Source: a bacterium
Lineage (GTDB): Bacteria > Pseudomonadota > Gammaproteobacteria > Burkholderiales > Thiobacillaceae
DNA: 64,000 nucleotides
Direction: 5' to 3'
NCBI GenBank assembly: GCA_009772925.1
Contig: WOUQ01000004.1
Span: 82,592 to 146,591, forward strand
Positions 27,061 to 36,904 of the stretch are shown one piece after another. The notes below the pieces were generated by a model that saw only the letters and a program-made list of their open reading frames with translations, did not search any database and was not told where the DNA came from. Both the position numbers and the translations under genes were made by a program. Each line of letters begins with the position of its first letter. Within the stretch, counting starts at the first letter, position 1.

Positions 27061-28974
27061 TCAACGCACGGCCGCACCCGAGGCGCCGTCGAAGCCCAGT
27101 TCCAGCACCTTGGCGAGTTCCTGCTCGCGTTCCACGCCCTCGGCGAATACCAGCATGCCGATGCGATGGGCGATTTCCAGGAGGCCGGCGAGGAAGGCCT
27201 GATTGCCCGGATTGCTGTCGAGGCCGTGGATGAAGCTGGCGTCCACCTTCAGGAAATCGAGGCCGAGGTCGTACAGCCGGCCGATCTGGTTGAACTGGTG
27301 GCCGTAGTGTTCGAGGCCGATGCGGCAGCCCAGCGGCTTCAGGTCCCGGCTCAGTTCGCGCAGCGCCTCCAGTCGCGCGAGGCCGCCGGCCTCGGGGATT
27401 TCCAGCCACAGTCGGTCGCGACAGGCCGGGTGATTGCCCAGCAGATCGAGCAGGCGGGCGCGGAACTCGGCGTCGCCGACGGCCTTGGCCGAGAGGTTGA
27501 TCCACAGACCTGAAAGTTCCTCGTCGACTTCCAGTTCGGCGATGGCCAGCCTGAGGGTGTTGAGGTCGAGTTCGCGCACCAGGCCGAGCCGGTCGGAGAT
27601 GGGCACGAAGCTGCCGGCGGCCAGCCATTCGCCGCTCGCGTCGGAGCGCAGGCGCAGCGGGGCTTCGCGATGGCGGTCGTGGCCATCGCCGAGGCGCAGC
27701 GGATAGTCGTCGAGGCGCAGGTGATCCTCGGTGTCCAGGGCCTGGCGCAGGGTGGCGCGCCAGTCCTCGCCGCCAGCCCGCGGCGCGGCGCCGTTCTCCG
27801 GCGCGGCCTCCAGCACCGCGCTGCCGCCGGCGACGTCGGCGCGGGCCAGGGCCTGATCGAGGCGGGCCAGCAGGCGGTCGGCGGGCTCGCCCGGCTGGAA
27901 GGCGGCATGGCTGATGTAGACCGTGGAGTAATCGCCGGCCAGGCCATCGAGGACACCATGCAGATCGAGCAGCAGTTCGTTGAGGACCGGAGCGGGGTCG
28001 CAGCCCGCGGGCAGCAGCAGGGCGAAGTCGGCGCCGTTGAGGCGGCCGGGCATGGTGCCGACGCAACGCCCTGTCATCTCGTCGAGGCGGGCGCCGATGC
28101 GCCGCAGCAGGTCGTTCGCCACCTCGCGGCCGAGGGCGCGGTTGATCTTGCCCAGCTTGCGCAGGCGGACGATGGCCAGGGCGCCGAAGGGCGTGCCCTC
28201 CTGGTCCAGCGCGCTGTCCAGGCTGGCCAGGAAATGCACGCGGTTGGCGAGGCCGGTGAGGGGGTCGAAGTTGGCCTGCAGGCGCATGCGTTCGTAGCGG
28301 CGCGCATCCTCCTCGAAGTCGATGCGCAGGCGGTTCACCGTGTCGTTCATCGCCGCCGCCAGGGCCTTCATTTCCGGCACCTTGGGCTCGGGCATGGTGA
28401 TGAAACGGTGCTGGTTGATGGCCTCCGCCTGTTCCAGCACCGCCTGCAGCGGCCGCGTGATGCGGCGCAGGACCAGGCTGGAGAGCAGGCCGGCGAGCAG
28501 GCCGGCGGCGAGGATGAAGGCGCTCATGCCAACAGCGGTGTCCCACAGCGCACGGTAGGCGAAGCCGGCGTCGCTCATCAGGGTGAGCGTGCCCACCGGT
28601 TGCCAGCCGCTGGTGATTTCGGCGCGGCCGGGCAGGGAACGCAGCGGCAGCAGCCGCATGAACCAGTCCGGCGCGCCGCTGTCCGCGGGCGGCGCCACCT
28701 TGTCCAGCAGGGCGACGCCGCGCGCGTCGACGACCTGGATGAGGGCGTAGTGGCCACTGTCGAACAGCGCCGTGACCGCCGGCACCACGTCTTCCGGCCC
28801 GGCGCCGCCCTGGCTCAGGGCCACGGCCAGGGTGGTGGCGTTGTCCTGGTTCTTCATGGCGAGCTGGGTTTCCAGATAGGCGCGGGCGTTGAGCAGCGCG
28901 GCGAGCACGCTGGCCACCAGCGCGATGAGCACGCTGCCGAGGATGGACAGCCAGAGTTGACGGGTCATGGACAT
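27061..28974 (-). CDS. LapD-like c-di-GMP receptor with degenerate GGDEF and EAL domains
   Basis: This 637-residue inner-membrane protein has an N-terminal helix, a periplasmic domain (about 30-150, including PDWFMRLLPL), a second helix, a HAMP segment (about 170-225), a GGDEF-like domain with LNGADF at the active site, and an EAL-like domain in which the EAL position reads DYPLRL. Degeneracy of both catalytic motifs, the periplasmic LapD_MoxY_N-like module and the adjacent LapG-like gene all indicate a LapD-type receptor that signals c-di-GMP across the membrane by sequestering its periplasmic partner. AGGAGG precedes ATG 28974. It starts 12 bases after the upstream thioredoxin-LapG gene. 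Confidence 0.87.
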   Translation of the reverse strand: MSMTRQLWLSILGSVLIALVASVLAALLNARAYLETQLAMKNQDNATTLAVALSQGGAGPEDVVPAVTALFDSGHYALIQVVDARGVALLDKVAPPADSGAPDWFMRLLPLRSLPGRAEITSGWQPVGTLTLMSDAGFAYRALWDTAVGMSAFILAAGLLAGLLSSLVLRRITRPLQAVLEQAEAINQHRFITMPEPKVPEMKALAAAMNDTVNRLRIDFEEDARRYERMRLQANFDPLTGLANRVHFLASLDSALDQEGTPFGALAIVRLRKLGKINRALGREVANDLLRRIGARLDEMTGRCVGTMPGRLNGADFALLLPAGCDPAPVLNELLLDLHGVLDGLAGDYSTVYISHAAFQPGEPADRLLARLDQALARADVAGGSAVLEAAPENGAAPRAGGEDWRATLRQALDTEDHLRLDDYPLRLGDGHDRHREAPLRLRSDASGEWLAAGSFVPISDRLGLVRELDLNTLRLAIAELEVDEELSGLWINLSAKAVGDAEFRARLLDLLGNHPACRDRLWLEIPEAGGLARLEALRELSRDLKPLGCRIGLEHYGHQFNQIGRLYDLGLDFLKVDASFIHGLDSNPGNQAFLAGLLEIAHRIGMLVFAEGVEREQELAKVLELGFDGASGAAVR

Positions 28975-28986
28975 GCTGCTCGCCTC

Positions 28987-30123
28987 CTATTCGAATCCCT
29001 GTTCGCGCGCACGCCGCAGCGCGTCTTCCCAGTTGGCCAGGCGGCGGGGATCGCCACCCGCCGCGACGCTGGCGGTTTCCTCCCAGACGCCGGAGCTGTT
29101 GAAGCTGAACACCGGCTGCAGGTCGCCGCGCTTGCCGGCGGGCAGCGGCCGCGGCCGCAGGTTGTCGAGGATGGTCGGCTCGGCGCCGGGCTTGTCGTAA
29201 TGCGCGAGGACGATGTGCACCGCTCCGGCCGCCTTGCGGGTGTCGCCGCGCGGACTGACATAGACCAGGCGCAGCGCCTCGGGCGGCACGTTGAGCGCCA
29301 GCAGGGTGAAGTACTTGGCGATGGCGAAATCCTCGCCGTCACCGCGGCCGGCGCCCAGCAACTCGCCGGGGCTGGCCCAGTAGTCGTCGCGGCCCCACAC
29401 CTCGCGATCTTCCGCGAAGCGGATGCGCTGGTTGAAGAATTCGTTGACGCGCTCCAGCTTTTGCGCGGTGGTGGCGCCGAGGTTCGCGTCCACCAGCCGC
29501 TTCCAGTCCTCGTAGGCGCGCGTGCCCCGCTCGCCGTGCCGCTCGCGCAGGAAGGCGGCGAGTCGCTCGCTGCGCGCCGCGATGACCGGCGGCCGGCCGC
29601 CACGCTGCGCCAGCCACTGATCCATGAAGGTGAGCAGGCGCGACACGCGGATCTGGCCGGGAATGAACATGACGATCTCGCCGGTGGGGTCGTACAGGTA
29701 GGAGGTGGGGAAGTAATCCACCGGCCCCACCTGCAGGAAGGCGCTGTTCGGCGACTTGCGGCTGCCGCCCGCGACCTGGGCCTCGAAGCGCAGCTGGTTG
29801 GCGGCCACCGCGCCGCGGATGGCGGCCTCGTCGGCGCCGTAATCCAGGGCGATGCCGATGACGCGGAAATCGGGACGCTGGTTGAGCTGGTTGAGACTGG
29901 GCACCTGCACCTTGCAGAGCGGACACCAGGGTGCCCAGAAGCTGATCAGCACCCATTTGCCTTGGTAATCCGCCAGGCGGATGGCGCGGTGGTCCAGATC
30001 GGTGAACACGAACGACACCGCCTTCGACGCGTCGCCGCGCACCAGCAGGATGCCCTGGCCGAGGGCCGCCAGCATGAGGCTTAGGAGAAACAGATACCGC
30101 CAGTGCGAGACGAGCGCGGTCAT
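28987..30123 (-). CDS. Thioredoxin-like/LapG-like fusion lacking the LapG catalytic cysteine
   Basis: This 378-residue protein has a signal anchor (WRYLFLLSLMLAALGQGILL), a TlpA-like thioredoxin domain with WCPLC (Cys67/Cys70, residues about 35-170), then a LapG/BTLCP peptidase domain (about 185-378). LapG uses a Cys-His-Asp triad within GDCED, HMVL and LDN. Here the blocks read GDGED (Gly263), VHIVL (His303) and ILDNL (Asp320); the Cys codon is GGC at 29335-29337. His-to-Asp spacing (17) equals that of Pseudomonas LapG. It is cotranscribed with the LapD-like gene. The start at 30123 removes 14 unlikely residues of the frame opening at 30165. The protein can bind a LapD output domain but probably cannot cleave like LapG. 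Confidence 0.85.
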   Translation of the reverse strand: MTALVSHWRYLFLLSLMLAALGQGILLVRGDASKAVSFVFTDLDHRAIRLADYQGKWVLISFWAPWCPLCKVQVPSLNQLNQRPDFRVIGIALDYGADEAAIRGAVAANQLRFEAQVAGGSRKSPNSAFLQVGPVDYFPTSYLYDPTGEIVMFIPGQIRVSRLLTFMDQWLAQRGGRPPVIAARSERLAAFLRERHGERGTRAYEDWKRLVDANLGATTAQKLERVNEFFNQRIRFAEDREVWGRDDYWASPGELLGAGRGDGEDFAIAKYFTLLALNVPPEALRLVYVSPRGDTRKAAGAVHIVLAHYDKPGAEPTILDNLRPRPLPAGKRGDLQPVFSFNSSGVWEETASVAAGGDPRRLANWEDALRRAREQGFE

Positions 30124-30258
30124 GATGGCAAGGTCGGTTGGGGGATCGGTTGGCTCGAGCGGCATGATATGCCGATACCGGGCTGCCCGGTGGATGGGCT
30201 CGGCGCCCGTGGTCCGCGCCGTACAATGCGCCTACCAACCGCAATCGACGAGGCGCGC

Positions 30259-30462
30259 ATGGAATCCCGAATGACCGAACTGGAAACCAAGCTGAGCTTC
30301 GCCGAGGATCTCCTCGACAGCCTGAACGCCACGGTGTTCAGGCAGCAGGAAAGGATCGAGTTGCTGGAACGCCAGATGCGGATGCTCTACGAGCAGATGC
30401 AGAGCCTGCGTCCGGCCGACGAACCGGGCGATCCCCGCGCCGAAATCCCGCCCCACTACTGA
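30259..30462 (+). CDS. slyX: SlyX-family protein
   Basis: This 67-residue coiled-coil protein (MTELETKLSFAEDLLDSLNA, then QQERIELLERQMRML) has the typical SlyX Pro-rich end with PPHY. SlyX is a small conserved proteobacterial protein of unknown role. ATG 30259 follows GAGG; an internal ATG four codons later is possible. It is divergent from the thioredoxin-LapG gene and converges on an OmpA-like gene. Confidence 0.85.
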   Translation: MESRMTELETKLSFAEDLLDSLNATVFRQQERIELLERQMRMLYEQMQSLRPADEPGDPRAEIPPHY

Positions 30463-30493
30463 CGCGGGATCGGGTGCCCGCGCCCCGGACCGG

Positions 30494-31444
30494 CTATTGC
30501 AGCACGTGCACGACGATGCGGCGGTTGTTCTTGCCCACGTGCTGTGCGGCCTCGGCGGCGCCGTAGGAGATCACCGACATGCGCAGCAGGGGGATGCCGC
30601 CTTTCTCATTGAGATAGTTCTTCACCACCTCGGCGCGGGCGCGGCCCAGTTCGTAGTTGTAGTCCTCCGAGCCGAAGCCGTCGGTGTGGCCCTGGATCTG
30701 CAGGTGGAACCAGGTGCCCATCGCCTTCACGCGGGCCGCCAGCTCGTCGAGCTTGGCCATGTCCTTGTCGCCCATGACCGGCGAGTTGATGGGGAACAGG
30801 GTCTTGTCGTCGGTGAGGGTGACGCTGTGCACCACCTTGCCGACGATGCGGCGCTGTCCAAGACCGGTGGCGTCGAGGGCGTCCTGGGCCATGCCGGCCA
30901 CTTCCTCCAGGCGTTTTTCCAGGCGCGCGAGGCGGGCGGCCAGATCGTCGGCGCGGCCGGCCGCGACGCTGGCCGCAGCCTGAGCGGCCTGAGCGGCCTG
31001 GTCGCGCAGGCCGGGCAGGCTGGCCTGCAGGGCGGCGGTGCGGGCCGCCTGGTCGCGGGCTTCGGTGGCGAGCTCGCGCAATTGCCGTTCCACCCCGTCC
31101 ATACGCTCCGCCTGGCTACCCGCGGCGGCGCGCGCTTGCTGGCCGGCTTCCTGTCCCTGGCGGGCCAGCCGCTCGACCAGCTCGCGCTGACGGGCATCCT
31201 GACCGGTCACGCTTTCGGCCAGGCGCTGGAGATCCCGGCTGAGACCGTCCAGCTTGCGGTCGAGGTCGCCGAGCCTGGCCTGGCTGGCCTGGTTGCGATC
31301 CAGGGCCAGGGTGGCGATGCCTTCGACGTTGTTCAGGCGCGCATCCGCGGAAGCGGCGGGATCGACGGCGGCCTGCTGGCTGGCGCAACCGCCCAGGACC
31401 AGGAGCAGACCGGCGGCGAGGAGGGAGTGGGAGCGATGCATCAT
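30494..31444 (-). CDS. OmpA-family coiled-coil lipoprotein (shorter paralogue)
   Basis: This 316-residue protein has a lipobox VLGGC (Cys20), a long Ala/Gln/Arg-rich coiled coil (about 35-190) and an OmpA C-terminal domain (HLQIQGHTDGFGSEDYNYEL, ending NNRRIVVHVLQ). It shares architecture and local wording (SVTLTDDKT next to the OmpA domain) with the 510-residue protein at 7304, suggesting paralogues that link the outer membrane to murein. Two adjacent ATGs (31444, 31441) are possible starts. Confidence 0.85.
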   Translation of the reverse strand: MMHRSHSLLAAGLLLVLGGCASQQAAVDPAASADARLNNVEGIATLALDRNQASQARLGDLDRKLDGLSRDLQRLAESVTGQDARQRELVERLARQGQEAGQQARAAAGSQAERMDGVERQLRELATEARDQAARTAALQASLPGLRDQAAQAAQAAASVAAGRADDLAARLARLEKRLEEVAGMAQDALDATGLGQRRIVGKVVHSVTLTDDKTLFPINSPVMGDKDMAKLDELAARVKAMGTWFHLQIQGHTDGFGSEDYNYELGRARAEVVKNYLNEKGGIPLLRMSVISYGAAEAAQHVGKNNRRIVVHVLQ

Positions 31445-31619
31445 GGTGAACCTTTTGCGAAATACGTTGAGGAAATGCGGAACATTCGCAGCATGCCGCC
31501 AGGACCTTGCGCTGTCATGAATTGCGGGCTTCGGGCGGCGTCGCGAGGCCGGCGGATGGGCCTTTCAGCCACAGTCCGCGGGATCGCGGGAGAATTATTT
31601 CCCCACTCAGACCCCGCCG

Positions 31620-31979
31620 TTACCAACCCAGGTATTTCAGATGGCTTACGCAGCCACGCCGGCAGTCCGAGGCACCGAAGCCGGCCGCGACGATGTGGCC
31701 GCCGGTGGCCTGGTTGAGGTCGCACTCCGGGACATTCGACGGCATCACCGCGACGACCGCGACCCCCGGCGCGGCCAGCAGGTAGTCGATGTGCCAGCGC
31801 AGAGTCTTGGCCTGGCGCAGGTGGCGTTCGACGCGCGCCCGCAAATTGCGCCGCGCCGAGCCGGTGTAGACATAGCGTCCGGCGGGAAAGTCGAAGCTGC
31901 CGAGACGGCCCACCGCAAGGCGCAGCGGTTCGCGGACCGCGATGTGCAACTGGTAGGTGGTGAAGTCGGGCGCATGCAT
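31620..31979 (-). CDS. GIY-YIG/DUF123 nuclease-like protein
   Basis: This 119-residue protein matches DUF123, a GIY-YIG-related domain: FPAGRYVYTGSARRNLRARV contains the GxYxYxGSA core, followed by HLRQAKTLRWHIDYLL and a late Cys-rich part (GASDCRRGCVSHL). The domain is found alone or fused to endonuclease III in archaea and bacteria; activity is unproven. It lies 8 bases downstream of the DUF2914 gene and is likely cotranscribed. Confidence 0.85.
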   Translation of the reverse strand: MHAPDFTTYQLHIAVREPLRLAVGRLGSFDFPAGRYVYTGSARRNLRARVERHLRQAKTLRWHIDYLLAAPGVAVVAVMPSNVPECDLNQATGGHIVAAGFGASDCRRGCVSHLKYLGW

Positions 31980-31987
31980 GGCGCGGA

Positions 31988-33085
31988 TCAAAAGGTTTTC
32001 TCCAGCAGGGCGGCATCGTCGGCCAAGGGCTCCGTCGCCACCTCGAAGCGATGCACGGCCACGGTGCGGCCGTTTTCCGTCTCCACCGTCACCTTCCATT
32101 CCCCGGGCGCCAGATTGCGTTTCCAGGTGTAGCCCCGGTAGCCGCCTTCACGGCCACCGGCCAGGCCGAAGCCGATGTGGGAAGCAGTGACCCAACCCCG
32201 CTCCGCGTCGTGGTGCGACCAGCGGTGATAGAGGCGGGTTTGCAGACCGCGTGGGGCGAACACCGCCGAAACGCAGTAGATGGGCTCGCCGGGGCGCACA
32301 TGTACTTCCCCGGAAACCCGGCGCCAGAACACCCACCAGGGCGTCTTTTCCTGGCGCAGCAAAAAGGTGCCCGCCGTCTTGGCGAGGGCGTGCCCCACCG
32401 CGATGTCCTTGTTCACCAGCGGGACGGGGGGAATCAGGTTGACGAAATAGGCCAGCAAGAGGCCGGCGGCGACCGCCCAAACGGGGCGGATACGGCCGGG
32501 CCGGCCGGGTGTCCGCAGGTACAGCCCGTGCGCCAGGCCCGCGCCGGCGAGGGTGCTGAGGATGAACCAGAACACCGAAATGCTCCCCACCACATGCGGC
32601 ACCACGAAATTCAGCAGCAGCATGGCGCACAGTCCGAACAGCGCCCAGGCCAGCGTGAAGCGGCGGTAGCGGTCCTCCAGGAACTCGTTGGCCACCAGCA
32701 GGCCGCCCAGGGCCAGCGCCCACAAGGTGGCGAGCAGATAGCCGGAACTCTTGAAATAGAAGATGAACAGGGCGGAAAACAGACCGCCGAACAGGAACTG
32801 GAGCAGGAAGTAGGGACCGGATTCCCGCCACCAGGGCAGTGCCGCCACCGCCGGCTCCGGCTCGGAGGGCAGGGCGGCGAGGGCCTGCTGGCGCCGGCCC
32901 AGCCACCACAGCAGCGCGCCCGCCCCGGCCAGATAGGCGGACAGGATCCACAGGTCCAGCGGCGCGACCGAACGGCCCAGGGTGAGGGCATCCCACAGAA
33001 AGCCGGCGAAGAAGGCCACGGCGGGCAGGGCCCGCTTCAGCCGTTCCGGGTTCGGGTCGAAGCCGATGAGGGATTGGGGGATCAC
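31988..33085 (-). CDS. DUF2914 membrane protein
   Basis: This 365-residue protein has seven or eight hydrophobic segments (about 20-250), then a soluble C-terminal DUF2914 domain (EPIYCVSAVFAPRGLQTRLYH, GYTWKRNLAPGEWKVTVET). Function unknown. The GTG start at 33085 overlaps the stop of the preceding small gene by 4 bases (GTGA), and the GIY-YIG gene follows closely, making a three-gene run. Confidence 0.8.
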   Translation of the reverse strand: MIPQSLIGFDPNPERLKRALPAVAFFAGFLWDALTLGRSVAPLDLWILSAYLAGAGALLWWLGRRQQALAALPSEPEPAVAALPWWRESGPYFLLQFLFGGLFSALFIFYFKSSGYLLATLWALALGGLLVANEFLEDRYRRFTLAWALFGLCAMLLLNFVVPHVVGSISVFWFILSTLAGAGLAHGLYLRTPGRPGRIRPVWAVAAGLLLAYFVNLIPPVPLVNKDIAVGHALAKTAGTFLLRQEKTPWWVFWRRVSGEVHVRPGEPIYCVSAVFAPRGLQTRLYHRWSHHDAERGWVTASHIGFGLAGGREGGYRGYTWKRNLAPGEWKVTVETENGRTVAVHRFEVATEPLADDAALLEKTF

Positions 33086-33279
33086 GGGTGTTGGGGTGAA
33101 AAAGGGGGCAGTTGGTCCCAGCCTGCCGGGTCGCTGCCCGAGATTGGCAGCCCTCCCCGGTGGGAGAAAAAGACGGAAGCCGTCGCGATGTCGGCGACCA
33201 TCTGGAAAGCCACGATGACACCCAACGGCTTGTCCAGGTTGCGGCTGATCCAGGGCTCTCCCTTGTCGGTTTCTTCCAT
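33082..33279 (-). CDS. Small hypothetical protein upstream of the DUF2914 gene
   Basis: This 65-residue frame (start MEETDKGEPWISRNLDKPLG) has one moderately hydrophobic stretch (GVIVAFQMVADIATASVFF) and a Pro-rich end. AGGTGG precedes the ATG at 33279; a GTG at 33288 is an alternative. The 4-base GTGA overlap with the DUF2914 gene supports it as a translated leader gene. No family recognised. Confidence 0.5.
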   Translation of the reverse strand: MEETDKGEPWISRNLDKPLGVIVAFQMVADIATASVFFSHRGGLPISGSDPAGWDQLPPFSPQHP

Positions 33280-33309
33280 CCTATCCACCTGCGCGGGGCT
33301 CCCAATGGT

Positions 33310-33576
33310 TTATTGCTGTTCGACCTTCTCCTGCAGCCACACCTTGATCAGCGATTGGTAAGGCACGTCCCGGGCGTTGGCGGCGGCCTTGATGGTTTCC
33401 AGCAGATGCAGGGGCAGACGCAGGGAGATGGTCTGGGTGGTGGGCTTGAGGTTCGGCATGACGACCTTGGTGGCCTTGGCCCAGTCCAGGTAGTCACTGC
33501 TGTCGTGGTTTTCCCAGAACGCGCGTTCTTCGGCTTCGTTGGCGAAGAGAGGGATGGATTTAAGTCGCTTGTTCAT
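33310..33576 (-). CDS. CopG/BrnA-type antitoxin, apparently orphan
   Basis: This 88-residue protein matches the CopG antitoxin family that pairs with BrnT (DUF497) toxins: KSIPLFANEAEERAFWENHD, YLDWAKA, then a ribbon-helix-helix TQTISLRLPLHLLETIKAAA. It should bind DNA and its cognate toxin. Directly upstream, overlapping by 17 bases, only a short tail of a BrnT-like frame remains, so the antitoxin seems to have outlived its toxin. Confidence 0.82.
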   Translation of the reverse strand: MNKRLKSIPLFANEAEERAFWENHDSSDYLDWAKATKVVMPNLKPTTQTISLRLPLHLLETIKAAANARDVPYQSLIKVWLQEKVEQQ

Positions 33577-33613
33577 AAATTGCCCTTTCCTTGCGATGCA
33601 CATCCCGCACCGA
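33560..33613 (-). pseudogene. brnT-like toxin 3' tail
   Basis: In the frame that runs into the start of the antitoxin, 17 codons read SVRDVHRKERAIYEQAT and stop at 33560. This resembles the C-terminal end of BrnT toxins (R-x-x-x-x-x-ER-x-Y-E) and overlaps the antitoxin as intact brnTA pairs do. Everything upstream is replaced by the 59-residue gene at 33642. Short match, so moderate confidence. Confidence 0.5.
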
Positions 33614-33641
33614 GGGCGGGAAGAGAGCCGGGTCGTGATGG

Positions 33642-33821
33642 TCAATTCGGCGCGGGTGTGGATTGCTTGGTTACGTCGACCAATTTCCCATCCTGTCGAA
33701 CGATGCAGGGTGTATTGGTTTGTATGGCAATTTCGCGCGCGCGTTGCGCGGCTCGTTTAATGGCTTTCTCGGAGCCGATCAGGTCCGGAGACGTGGGGCG
33801 TTTTTTCCGTGACGTAGTCAT
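33642..33821 (-). CDS. 59-residue partner of the zeta-like gene, possible antitoxin
   Basis: This basic small protein (start MTTSRKKRPTSPDLIGSEKA) has a helical centre (AIKRAAQRAREIAIQTNTP) and a short strand motif CIVRQDGKLVDV. Its ATG overlaps the TGA of the zeta-like gene by 4 bases (ATGA), the usual arrangement of a coupled two-gene module. I do not recognise a named family; antitoxin or regulatory partner is inferred from position. Confidence 0.6.
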   Translation of the reverse strand: MTTSRKKRPTSPDLIGSEKAIKRAAQRAREIAIQTNTPCIVRQDGKLVDVTKQSTPAPN

Positions 33822-34338
33822 GAGTCGGTCCAGTCAAGAGGAATGGGTTCGTCGCCTGAATTGTCGTAATGCATCCAGACATCGACAAGGGGTTTGTAGA
33901 GCCGGTGGAAATTCATGAGGCCGCTGGCAAAGCGGCGGCGAATGGTTTTTTCCGGAACATCGTGGCCGCCTTGTTTGACGCGGGCGCTTACTCGGGCGAT
34001 AGCCGTTTCAGGGGAGTCCAGCGCCAGGAAGAACAGTTCCACTCGATAGCCGGCTTTGCGCCACTCGACGATATGTCGCGCGTAGCCGTGGCCTGATAGT
34101 GTGGTTTCGAAGGCGAAGCTCTCCCGTTTGGCGGCCTTCTCGGCAATTTCGGCCAGCATGATGCGGCCGGCTTGGATGGCGGCTATATCCGGGTTGAATG
34201 GCGACAGGCCGGCAGCGATCAGATCGGCGTTGATGAATACGGGTAACCCTGCTTCTCGCGGCAGGAACTCCCGCGCGAACGTGGTTTTGCCGGCCCCGTT
34301 GGGGCCGGCGATGATGATGACGCGCGGGTTGGTTTCCA

Positions 34339-34339
<1 letters not shown>
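33818..34339 (-). CDS. Zeta-toxin-like P-loop kinase
   Basis: This 173-residue protein has Walker A (IIIAGPNGAGKTTFAREF), the NADLIAAGLSPF substrate segment, FAFETTLSGHGY and a C-terminal IRRRFASGLMNF, matching the zeta-toxin/AAA_33 group that phosphorylates UDP-N-acetylglucosamine or other small substrates. It is compact compared with zeta toxins of 280 residues or more. Its ATG overlaps the ettA stop by one base (TGATG), and a 59-residue gene follows with an ATGA overlap. Confidence 0.8.
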
Positions 34340-36003
<1,664 letters not shown>

Positions 36004-36021
36004 CGGGTGTCTCGTGTGGGT

Positions 36022-36399
36022 TCAGATGAAAAGTAGGTCGCCGCCGTAGTCGTGGAACACGCCGTCAGCGGTCAAGAATTGCAGATGTTCGTGCCCCGCC
36101 TGGGCGAGCAGCAAACGATCGAATGGATCGCCATGCAGCAATGGCAGGGCGACCGTGGCCACTGCGTGCTCGGCTGTGACGGCCAGCAGGCCGATGTGGG
36201 CGGATCGAGCGGCGGCCAGCAGTGCATCAGGGGCCACGGGGAGTTTGCCCAGCTTGAATTTGATGGCGACTTCCCAAACGGAAACGACTGACAGCAGGCA
36301 TTCGGACTCGGCGATCAATGTCCGCGTGGCTTCGTCCAGACGCGGATGGGCCGTGAGCCACCAGAGGGCAACATGGGTATCCAGCAGAAGGCGGCGCAT
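36022..36399 (-). CDS. VapC-type PIN-domain toxin
   Basis: This 125-residue PIN ribonuclease carries the acidic residues in LLLDTHVALWWL, the SVVSVWEVAIKFKLGKL segment with catalytic Glu, and the late GDPFDRLLLAQA and FLTADGVF motifs. VapC toxins cut tRNA or rRNA. It shares one base with the antitoxin stop (TGATG) and forms a complete pair with it. Confidence 0.92.
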   Translation of the reverse strand: MRRLLLDTHVALWWLTAHPRLDEATRTLIAESECLLSVVSVWEVAIKFKLGKLPVAPDALLAAARSAHIGLLAVTAEHAVATVALPLLHGDPFDRLLLAQAGHEHLQFLTADGVFHDYGGDLLFI

Positions 36400-36653
36400 C
36401 AGGATTCGGGAAAGAGACGGCTGTTGTTGAGTTCCGCCGCAATCTGTTCATCCAGTGCCTGGTTGAAGGCAGCGTCGATGACTTCCGGCACAACATTCAG
36501 GCTGCCCCAGCCCACGGTGCGGTGGGTGGGCGCCACCGCCACCAGCCGCACCGCCGGCACCCCATGATTGGCGATGATGACTTCCTCGCCGGCCAGGGCG
36601 GCTTTCACCAGCTTGGAGAGCTGATTCTTGGCTTCTAGCATGTTGACTTGCAT
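36399..36653 (-). CDS. Phd/YefM-type antitoxin of the VapC pair
   Basis: This 84-residue protein has the Phd/YefM N-terminal DNA-binding fold (VNMLEAKNQLSKLVKAALAG, then EEVIIANHGVPAVRLVAV) and a flexible acidic C-terminus for toxin binding. It lies first in the operon, as expected for autoregulation. Confidence 0.92.
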   Translation of the reverse strand: MQVNMLEAKNQLSKLVKAALAGEEVIIANHGVPAVRLVAVAPTHRTVGWGSLNVVPEVIDAAFNQALDEQIAAELNNSRLFPES

Positions 36654-36904
36654 GGGGTGTTCTCGAGTCGGGAGACGCTTGGAGTGTAGCGAACTTGGCT
36701 AAGTTGGCCAAGTATGGGAAGCCACTGGAAAACCGCTGGAAAATCGGGTTGATAAAATAGACGATATATCAATTAAAATATATAATAATCATATAGATAG
36801 AGAATCAATTTGCGGTTTCTGCATGACGGATTCAATTCTGCATGAGGCTCGTCCAATGAGCCTGTCAGAGCCGAAAATTCTTCCAAAATCGTCAGGAGGT
36901 TCGC
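36654..36904. other. AT-rich divergent intergenic region
   Basis: Between vapB and the GyrB-like gene; 36749-36812 is by far the most AT-rich stretch nearby, with TTGATA at 36749 and TATAAT at 36781. It probably holds both divergent promoters and may mark transferred DNA. Confidence 0.45.
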
